Below, one piece after another: positions 58,067 to 64,000 of a DNA stretch of 64,000 bases (the stretch's first letter is position 1; the number at the start of each line of letters is the position of its first letter). The translations under genes and the position numbers were made by a program. Source of the DNA: Pseudomonadota bacterium (lineage in GTDB: Bacteria; Myxococcota_A; Polyangia; Polyangiales; Polyangiaceae); NCBI GenBank assembly GCA_023423895.1, contig JAFAER010000005.1, positions 1 through 64,000 of the forward strand. The letters run 5' to 3'. Under the pieces are notes generated by a model that saw only the letters and a program-made list of their open reading frames with translations, did no database searches and had not been told where the DNA came from.

Positions 58067-59358
58067 AGCGCGTTCTCTCCTTCGTCTTCGTCCCTGCAGC
58101 CTTCGCGTTCGGCGCTGCTGCGGTCGCGTGTGCATCGTCGAACGAGGAGGCGAGCGAGACGCTCGCGCCCGACGCGCAAGTCACGGTGGTGCTCGATGCG
58201 GGCGACGACGATTCGCGAGTCGACGACGCGGACGCGGACGGGTCCCCGAGCGGCCCCCGCTGCAGCGCTGCGGGCTGGTGCGCGACGGCGCTGCCCGATG
58301 CGGATCTCGTGCTGAAAGACGTCTGGCCGCTCGCCGGCCGCGCGTACGCGATCGCGGAGAGCGCGAGGCTCGGCGTGAAGGTCCTCGAGTGGGACGATGC
58401 GCCTTCCGCATGGTCGTACATCGACGACGGGACGCAGAACGAGCCGGGACTCGGCGCGTATGCAGGCAACGTGTGGACCGCCGACGGAAGCGTCGTGTAC
58501 TACGCCGTAGCGCCGGGCTTCATCTATCGCGGCACGCGACCGGTTGCGCCCGCGACGAGCTGGTCGTGGACGCGCTACCGCCTCCCCGATCCCACGGCCG
58601 ATCACGCTCCGGGGCACGACCACGGACGAGTGATGCACAACAGCGCCTCGTTCCCCGCGCTCGGTGTGAAAGGAACGAGCAGCGGCGCCGTCTACGCTTG
58701 GTACGCGAACAGCCTGTTCCGCTGGTCGAGCACGGGCGAAGGCGCGCCGGGCTGGAGCGTTGCTTACGTCGCGGACGATCCGGACTCCGAGGACGAGCAC
58801 CTCTCGCTCCTCGGCATCGCAAGCGGCGCCGACGGGGACCTCTGGATCGCCGGGGCACGCGGCGGGACGTTCACGGCGTGGTGTCCGATCCTCGTGCGCC
58901 TGACGGCAGAGAGCGCGACGCGCATCGCAGACGGCGTCGCCGGCGACTTCGGATGCACCGAACGCGACGCGCGCCTCCTCCTCGGCGCCGACGCATGGCT
59001 CGGCGATCTCCATACCGTCGCACCGGACGGCGTGCTCGGCCTGGTCGGCGGACGTGACGTCGTGCACATCACACGCGCGGGCGACACGTACGAGGTGAAG
59101 ACCACATCGGTATCGCCCGACGTTGCCCCGGACGGCGTCGACTCGATCTGGGCTCTGCACGACGACGAGGTCTGGGTGACCGGCTCGAAGCTCGTGCTGC
59201 ATGGCACGAACGTCTGGGACGGCGGCGCCTTCGCGATCTCCTCCATCGCGCTGGGCAGCGGCCCGCTCGGAAGGGCGATGTACCGCGTTCGGGGCACCTC
59301 GAACACCAACCTCTGGGCGGTCGGAGTACGGCATGCGCTTCACAAGACGAATCCTTGA
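58063..59358 (+). CDS. Lipoprotein, propeller-like (second)
   Basis: This 431-residue lipoprotein (signal ending GAAAVAC) has an Asp-rich linker (LDAGDDDSRVDDADADG). An all-beta body follows with weaker repeats than its neighbour (GNVWTADGSVVYYAVAPGFI, GDLWIAGARGGTFTAWCPIL, IWALHDDEVWVTGSKLVLHG, NLWAVGVRHALHKTN). The D-x-W-x-x-G blades suggest a divergent homologue of the previous gene. Translational coupling is by ATGA upstream. Downstream it overlaps the next gene by 26 nt, the only exception in the operon. Confidence 0.85.
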   Translation: MKRVLSFVFVPAAFAFGAAAVACASSNEEASETLAPDAQVTVVLDAGDDDSRVDDADADGSPSGPRCSAAGWCATALPDADLVLKDVWPLAGRAYAIAESARLGVKVLEWDDAPSAWSYIDDGTQNEPGLGAYAGNVWTADGSVVYYAVAPGFIYRGTRPVAPATSWSWTRYRLPDPTADHAPGHDHGRVMHNSASFPALGVKGTSSGAVYAWYANSLFRWSSTGEGAPGWSVAYVADDPDSEDEHLSLLGIASGADGDLWIAGARGGTFTAWCPILVRLTAESATRIADGVAGDFGCTERDARLLLGADAWLGDLHTVAPDGVLGLVGGRDVVHITRAGDTYEVKTTSVSPDVAPDGVDSIWALHDDEVWVTGSKLVLHGTNVWDGGAFAISSIALGSGPLGRAMYRVRGTSNTNLWAVGVRHALHKTNP

Positions 59359-60709
59359 AGGTCGCGCTCGCGTGATCGCTGCCGGCTGCGCCCTCTCGGC
59401 GGCAGCATGGAGCTGCTCGAGTGGAGACGAAGCACCCGCGGGGGACGTCTCGCTCGACGCGGGCGCCGACGCCGTGCCGGGCGACACCGACCTCGACGCC
59501 GGCACGGACGCGAACCGACCGCGCGACGCAGCGCCGTTCGACGCTGCGCCATTGCCCGTCGTGTGTGACGGGCAACCATGCGCCGTCGCGCTCGTCACGA
59601 CGCTCGGCGCGAGCGACGCGGATCGCGCGGAAGGCTTCTGCGCGCTGCTCGACGACGGCACGGTGGCGTGCTGGGGCGCGAACGGCGCGGGGCAGCTCGG
59701 CCGCGGCGACGACGCCGGCCCTGCGGACGACGCGACGCCCGCGCGGGTCGTCGGTCTCGCCGACGTCGTCGCGCTCGACCACACGTGCGCGCTCGACGCG
59801 AACGGCGAGGCGTTCTGCTGGGGCACCGGTCCATTTCTCAGGGACGACTCGCCGTATCCCACCACCGAGCGCACGCCGGTGAAGCTGCCGATCCCACGCG
59901 CGAAGGCCGTGAGCACGGGCGTCGCGACCACCTGCGCCGCCGTGGACGAAGGCGTGCTCTGCTGGGGTGCCAACCGCGCAGGGCAGATCGCGCCCTCGAA
60001 CGTGTCGCCCTGGTACACGTTCCTCGGACCGACGCTCGTGGCGATGCCCGCAGGCGCGCCCGTACGAGATCTCGTCGTCGCGAACGCGTCGTTCGCCGTA
60101 CGCGAAGACGGAACGACGGTGAGCTGGGGAGCAAACCCGCCGCTCGCGCGGACGTCGCCGATGTTCCCGGATCCGTATCCGCAACCGATCGCGCTCGAGG
60201 GAGTCTCGAACATGGATGTGGCGCTCGACAACGCATGCGCCGTCGCGCACGGCCAAGGCTGGTGCTGGGGAGTGGCGCTCCCCCGCAAGTCCGGCGGCGG
60301 ATTCCAGCTACCGTCGGGCCCGAACGTCGATCGCGCGCTGCCGGAGCCCATCGTGGCGCCGGAGCCACTGCTCCGCATCGCGACGACGCGCACGATCATC
60401 GGCGAGGACCTCGGCGTGCCGGTCATCCAGCCGCAACGCTGGTGCGGGAGCGCAGCGTCCGGCGCGCTCTATTGCTGGGGGCACAACGCGGCCGGTCAGG
60501 TCGGCAATGGGACGACCACGTATGCCGATGCAGCGGTGAAGATCGATCTTCCGGGGCCGACCGCGGACGTACGGACGACACCTGACGCGACCTGCGCGCT
60601 CGCGACCAACGGCAAGATCCATTGCTGGGGGAGCAACGCGTACGGCCAGCTCGGCACGGGGAAGTCGAAGGTGCCGAGCCTCGTCCCGCAGGAGGTGGTG
60701 TTGCCATGA
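59333..60709 (+). CDS. Lipoprotein with RCC1-type propeller repeats
   Basis: This 458-residue protein starts at MRFTRRILEGRARVIAAGCA, with GGAG at 59322-59325, inside the end of the previous gene. The lipobox is near AAAWSC. After an Asp/Ala linker come RCC1 blades: CALLDDGTVACWGANGAGQL, HTCALDANGEAFCWGTG, TTCAAVDEGVLCWGANRAGQ, GALYCWGHNAAGQVGNGTTT and ATCALATNGKIHCWGSNAYG. These 'C(A/x)...G.v.CWG.N..GQlG' units form a seven-bladed propeller in the family. Paired cysteines in the blades are typical of secreted bacterial RCC1 proteins. The ligand is unknown. Confidence 0.92.
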   Translation: MRFTRRILEGRARVIAAGCALSAAAWSCSSGDEAPAGDVSLDAGADAVPGDTDLDAGTDANRPRDAAPFDAAPLPVVCDGQPCAVALVTTLGASDADRAEGFCALLDDGTVACWGANGAGQLGRGDDAGPADDATPARVVGLADVVALDHTCALDANGEAFCWGTGPFLRDDSPYPTTERTPVKLPIPRAKAVSTGVATTCAAVDEGVLCWGANRAGQIAPSNVSPWYTFLGPTLVAMPAGAPVRDLVVANASFAVREDGTTVSWGANPPLARTSPMFPDPYPQPIALEGVSNMDVALDNACAVAHGQGWCWGVALPRKSGGGFQLPSGPNVDRALPEPIVAPEPLLRIATTRTIIGEDLGVPVIQPQRWCGSAASGALYCWGHNAAGQVGNGTTTYADAAVKIDLPGPTADVRTTPDATCALATNGKIHCWGSNAYGQLGTGKSKVPSLVPQEVVLP

Positions 60710-62484
60710 AGCGCTCGCTGACGTTCTGCATCGCAACGGCCTCGGTGCTCGCGCTCGGGGTGGCCTGCGGCGCCGACCGGCCGGAGTTCGTTCCCCCGCC
60801 GTCTTTCCCGGACGCATCGGCCGGCGACGACGCCTCGGAATGCCTGCTCCAGTGCTCGCTCGATCGGCGCGCGGTCATCCGATCCTGCACGGGCGAGGTC
60901 GTCACCGAATGCCCACTCGATACGGCATGCGGCGCAGGCGCGTGCCAGGAGCCATGCGAGGCGGCGGCTGCCGAGCGAAGCTCGAACGGCTGCGAGTTCT
61001 ACTTCCAGCCGCCCCGCTTCTCGAAGGTGGCGCCGCAGGGGTGTTACGCGGCGTTCATCGTCAACACGTCCACGGCGCCAGCCGAGGTCTCGTTCGAGCT
61101 CGAAGGCAAACCGCTCGACGTCTCGAAGGCGATGTTCCGCACGAACCCAGGCGACGCGACGCTCATCCCGCACGAGGGCCCCATCCCGCCGGGTGAGAGC
61201 GCGATCCTCTTCGTCTCCGAACGCGATCCGGAGGAGCCGCATCCCCCCGTCGAGCTCGGCTACGTCGCGTGCCCGGACGGCGTCGTCACTCCGACGTTCG
61301 TGGATCCCGTCCCGCGCGGCACCGGCTTCGGCACGTCCTTCCATCTCGTGACGAACGTGCCCGTCGGCATCTCCGCGATCTATCCGTTCGGAGGCGCGCC
61401 GAGCTACCACCCGGCCGCGACGCTGCTCTTCCCGGTCAGGAGCTGGGCGCAGGAGCACATCGTCGTCAACGGCTGGGAGCTCGGCGACGACGGCGCCCCG
61501 GGCGCCCAGATCGTCGCGTCCGAGGACGACACCGAGGTCACGATCTTCCCGAAGCGCGACCTGCAGGATGGCGTCGGCCTGAAGGGCTCGCGGGCGGGGA
61601 GCCCGTCGACGTTCCGTCTCGCCAAGGGCCAGCACCTGCAGATCGTGCAGGCCGACGAGCTCACCGGCAGCGTCGTGACCTCGACCAAGCCGACGAGCAT
61701 CGTCGGCGGCCATGCGTGCGCCGACATCCCGTCGAGCGGCGGCGCGTGTGACACGCTCGCGCAAGAGATCCCGCCGTTCGAGCGATGGGGATCGGAGTAC
61801 GTCGCCGCCGGCTATCGCCCACGCCTCGGCAACGAGCACGAGCCGATGCCGTATCGCATCGTCGCGGCGCGCGACGGCACACGCCTCGACTACGATCCGG
61901 CCGTGCCGCCCGGCGCGCCGGTCACGATGAACGCCGGCGAGATGTTCACGTTCAAGGCGGGCACCGGCGACGCGTTCGTCGTGCGCACGCAGGATGTCGA
62001 TCATCCGATCTACCTCGCCGCGTACATGAGCGGCGGAGACGCCGCAGGCGGAGGAGACACCTCGTACGGCTCCTACGGCGGTCGCGGCGATCCCGAGTTC
62101 GTGAACGTCGTCCCTGCGGGGCAGTACATGAGCTCGTACAGCTTCTACGCAGATCCGACGTACGCCGAGACGTCGCTCGTCGTCATCCGCGCGAAGTCCG
62201 GCGGTCGCTTCGAGGACGTCTGGCTCGAGTGCGCCGGCAACCTCACCGGCTTCCGCCCGATCGGCACGCGGGGCGAATACGAATGGGTCCGAGTCGACCT
62301 GTCGCGCGAGCACGGTCCCGGCGACACCTTCGGCGCGAGCGCCTGCCGAAGCGGCCTGCAGCGCATGCGAAGCAACGGCCCGTTCACGGCGACGCTCTGG
62401 GGATGGGACGCGTTCGCGAGCTACGCCTACCCCGGCGGCATGGCCCAGCGAAGGCTCGTGAAGACACCGCTCGACATCAAGTGA
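60706..62484 (+). CDS. Lipoprotein with IgGFc-binding-protein N-terminal domain
   Basis: This 592-residue protein has signal MKRSLTFCIATASVLALGVA followed by Cys, with GGAGG at 60691-60695. A Cys-rich neck (CLLQCSLDRRAVIRSC, CPLDTACGAGACQEPC) precedes a large IgGFc_binding-type beta domain: GFGTSFHLVTNVPVGISAIY, SEDDTEVTIFPKRDL, HLQIVQADELTGSVVTSTKP, SIVGGHACADIPSSGGACDT, LAQEIPPFERWGSEYVAAGY and a C-terminal EFVNVVPAGQYMSSYSFYAD block. The family is best known in eukaryotic mucin-associated FCGBP and in myxobacterial surface proteins. Adhesion is a likely role. It is the last gene of the sigma-led operon (ATGA overlap). Confidence 0.9.
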   Translation: MKRSLTFCIATASVLALGVACGADRPEFVPPPSFPDASAGDDASECLLQCSLDRRAVIRSCTGEVVTECPLDTACGAGACQEPCEAAAAERSSNGCEFYFQPPRFSKVAPQGCYAAFIVNTSTAPAEVSFELEGKPLDVSKAMFRTNPGDATLIPHEGPIPPGESAILFVSERDPEEPHPPVELGYVACPDGVVTPTFVDPVPRGTGFGTSFHLVTNVPVGISAIYPFGGAPSYHPAATLLFPVRSWAQEHIVVNGWELGDDGAPGAQIVASEDDTEVTIFPKRDLQDGVGLKGSRAGSPSTFRLAKGQHLQIVQADELTGSVVTSTKPTSIVGGHACADIPSSGGACDTLAQEIPPFERWGSEYVAAGYRPRLGNEHEPMPYRIVAARDGTRLDYDPAVPPGAPVTMNAGEMFTFKAGTGDAFVVRTQDVDHPIYLAAYMSGGDAAGGGDTSYGSYGGRGDPEFVNVVPAGQYMSSYSFYADPTYAETSLVVIRAKSGGRFEDVWLECAGNLTGFRPIGTRGEYEWVRVDLSREHGPGDTFGASACRSGLQRMRSNGPFTATLWGWDAFASYAYPGGMAQRRLVKTPLDIK

Positions 62485-62707
62485 CCGCCGGGCGACGGCG
62501 AGGGCCAGGAGAGGAGAGGCGCGGCGACGCTCCGCGACCTCGACCAGCAAGTGAAACAGGTCGTTTCGCGATTGCCGTGGGGGCACGTGATCCATCCTCC
62601 GGCGCGGCGAGAGCCGCGGTGGTGCGCTGCGCTCCGACGATGACGGTGGCGCCCGAGGTCTCGCGAAGACGAGCTGCGTCGAGCGACCGCGCACCGAAGT
62701 CGAAGCT

Positions 62708-62740
62708 CCGGTGCACGACCGCCACGGCGCCGTGCACCGG
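62708..62740. promoter_or_regulatory. 10-bp perfect inverted repeat upstream of Uma2 gene
   Basis: CCGGTGCACG and CGTGCACCGG pair perfectly around 13 nt, ending 20 bp before the GTG start. It may be an operator or a terminator of the long operon; no T-tract follows. The rest of the 276 bp gap shows nothing definable. Confidence 0.5.
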
Positions 62741-62760
62741 GAGCGTGCTAAAGTCCTCGT

Positions 62761-63321
62761 GTGCTGGAGCCGAGCCTCATCCTTCCGGAGAAGCCCCGCC
62801 CGCTGAAGCGATCGGAGTACGAGCGCCTCGTCGCGATGGGGGCGTTCGACCAGGAACGCGTCGAGCTCCTCTACGGTACGCTCGTCGCGATGAGCCCGCA
62901 GGACCCTGGCCATACGAGCCCGATCGGGCAGCTGACGATGCTGCTCGTACCGTCGCTCGTGGGGCGCGCGCTCGTTCGCGTTCAATCCCCGCTCATCGCG
63001 ACCGACGAGTCCGAGCCGGAGTCGGATCTCGCGGTCGTGCCGCTCGGTGACTATCGGAGCGTTCATCCCGACCGCGCCCATCTCGTGATCGAGGTCGCGG
63101 TGTCGTCGGCCAACAAGGACAGGCTCGTCAAGGGCCCCCTCTACGCCCGGTCCGGGTTCACCGAGTACTGGCTCGTCGACGTCGCGAACGGCCGCATCGA
63201 GGTCTACCGAGATCCGTCGGCCGACGGCTACCGCCTGACGACCCGCCATGGCGCCGGTGAGACGATTCACGTGGCAGCGTTCGCCGACGTCGCCGTTCGG
63301 GTCGACGACGTGTTCGCCTGA
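62761..63321 (+). CDS. Uma2-family (DUF820) restriction-endonuclease-fold protein
   Basis: The 186-residue product starts at a GTG (MLEPSLILPEKPRPLKRSEY). The PD-(D/E)xK core is visible as ESEPESDLAVVPLGDY (Asp), HLVIEVAVSSANKDRLVKGP (E-V-A-V-S-S then K) and LYARSGFTEYWLVDVANGRI (W-L-V-D). Length and order match Uma2 proteins, which occur in many copies in cyanobacteria, Deinococcus and myxobacteria. The role is unclear, with nuclease activity presumed. No antitoxin-like partner is evident. Confidence 0.9.
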   Translation: MLEPSLILPEKPRPLKRSEYERLVAMGAFDQERVELLYGTLVAMSPQDPGHTSPIGQLTMLLVPSLVGRALVRVQSPLIATDESEPESDLAVVPLGDYRSVHPDRAHLVIEVAVSSANKDRLVKGPLYARSGFTEYWLVDVANGRIEVYRDPSADGYRLTTRHGAGETIHVAAFADVAVRVDDVFA

Positions 63322-63342
63322 CGACGTCGAGCAAGACTCTAC

Positions 63343-63594
63343 ATGCCCCTGTCGGCAGTGGACCTGTTCAAGGTCCTCGACGTGCAGGTGAGCGGCGAAA
63401 TGAAGGAGCAGTGGTGCTACCTCCTCCGCGACGACGCGCCGCCGCTGTCGCTCGCGCCGATCGTGTTCTGCGCGCACAGCGACAAGACGAGCCTCCACGA
63501 GGTCTTCGTCGCCCGCAAGATCCCGTCGCTCGAGCCCGGCGCGAAGATCGACGGTGTCGGCGTCGCGTCCGCCGCCGCCATGCGCGTCGGCTGA
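63343..63594 (+). CDS. Small hypothetical protein
   Basis: This 83-residue protein starts at MPLSAVDLFKVLDVQVSGEM and is predicted to be a mixed alpha/beta cytoplasmic domain (WCYLLRDDAPPLSLAPIVFC, HEVFVARKIPSLEPGAKIDG). It begins 21 bp after the Uma2 gene, so the two may be cotranscribed. No family is recognised. Base composition by codon position looks like that of real genes. Confidence 0.6.
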   Translation: MPLSAVDLFKVLDVQVSGEMKEQWCYLLRDDAPPLSLAPIVFCAHSDKTSLHEVFVARKIPSLEPGAKIDGVGVASAAAMRVG

Positions 63595-63723
63595 CCGAAG
63601 AGGTCGGTCGTCCGTTGACCCACCGCGAGCCCGCGTGCGAGCCTCCTCCCCTCGCACCGGGGGGTGGCGTGCGTGGTGTGCGTCGTCCTCCGGCGATCGA
63701 CTCGGATCGAACAGGGGGATTTC

Positions 63724-64000
63724 ATGGCACGTACGCTGACGGCACAGGGGCTCATCCAGCTCCCCTCGCTCACCGCTGAAGAGACGGTGACGCTCGCCAC
63801 CAAGCTGATCACCACGGCGGAGTCGGCCGGCGCCCTGCCCGGCAACGCGCGCGCTGCGCTCGACGATGTGAGGACGAGCCTTCAACAGCTCTCCGCCGAG
63901 CTCACGAAGCGCGGGCAGCTCGCGGAGGACAAGTCCGCCGCGCGCGAAGCCGACATCCAGCTCGATCGCGTGTGGTCGGCGATCGACCGCTTCCTCTCGG
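63724..64000 (+). CDS. Hypothetical protein, truncated by window end
   Basis: An open frame from ATG at 63724 runs to the right edge (92 codons, no stop), preceded by CAGGGGGA as a possible ribosome site. It starts MARTLTAQGLIQLPSLTAEE and is Ala/Leu/Glu-rich and probably all helical (RAALDDVRTSLQQLSAELTK, ADIQLDRVWSAIDRFLS). No family is recognised. Confidence 0.7.
   Translation, partial: MARTLTAQGLIQLPSLTAEETVTLATKLITTAESAGALPGNARAALDDVRTSLQQLSAELTKRGQLAEDKSAAREADIQLDRVWSAIDRFLS

Noticed and set aside
60496..63885. Long minus-strand open frame (over 1100 codons) across the IgGFc, Uma2 and small genes
   Set aside because: It crosses several well-supported plus-strand genes with clear motifs and lipoboxes. 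Its composition is typical of antisense frames in GC-rich DNA.

Overview
The window is GC-rich bacterial chromosome from a Gram-negative organism, most likely a delta-proteobacterial myxobacterium of the Polyangiales type (inference). The grounds are two proteins ending in a MYXO-CTERM-like tail (Cys, a hydrophobic helix, an Arg cluster), about sixteen lipoproteins with long Asp/Ala/Gly/Pro-rich linkers and Cys-rich repeats, outer-membrane assembly genes (Omp85 and TamB types), and ECF sigma factors. I see no rRNA, tRNA, CRISPR array or prophage. The only trace of a mobile element is a possible transposase C-terminus at the left edge.

Layout. 1-10 kb: a lipoprotein with a secretin-like tail, a pyridine nucleotide-disulfide oxidoreductase, a translationally coupled GNAT/ThiF pair, a divergent ECF42-type sigma/DGPF (YCII) pair, a Cys-rich lipoprotein, and a divergent zinc-independent alcohol dehydrogenase/LysR pair. 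Three copies of a ~160 bp dispersed repeat with a hairpin lie at 6.4-6.9 and 9.8 kb. 10-26 kb: a 1157-residue Omp85 protein, an SGNH esterase lipoprotein, an OmpA protein abutting a membrane/coiled-coil/roadblock protein, an NPCBM lipoprotein, a DUF4132 protein, an RsbR-like STAS protein and a 1496-residue TamB-like protein. 26-33 kb: a SpoU methyltransferase, lipoproteins, an aminotransferase, glutaredoxin and a ClpB-like ATPase whose first AAA module looks degenerate. 33-40 kb: two tandem paralogous lipoproteins with MYXO-CTERM-like tails, converging on an RND/MMPL exporter. A fossil fragment of the exporter's 3' end lies between the paralogs and records how the duplication arose. 40-53 kb: mainly housekeeping and metabolic genes (bile-acid symporter-like, lysine 6-aminotransferase, thiopurine methyltransferase, PilZ protein, CAP lipoprotein, Mpl ligase, inositol-phosphatase family, two phosphoesterases of which one is fused to PilZ, pirin).

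53-62.5 kb holds the most system-like locus. After a signal-peptide protein come an ECF sigma factor, a single-pass membrane protein (probable anti-sigma), and five lipoproteins in a row: a Cys-rich protein, two propeller-like proteins, an RCC1-type propeller and an IgGFc-binding-domain protein. Every junction overlaps, five by exactly ATGA and one by 26 nt. This suggests a dedicated, stoichiometrically expressed cell-surface complex under its own sigma factor. The right edge has a Uma2 nuclease-family protein, a small conserved-looking ORF and a truncated gene.

All functional calls come from reading motifs by eye, and no database search was run.
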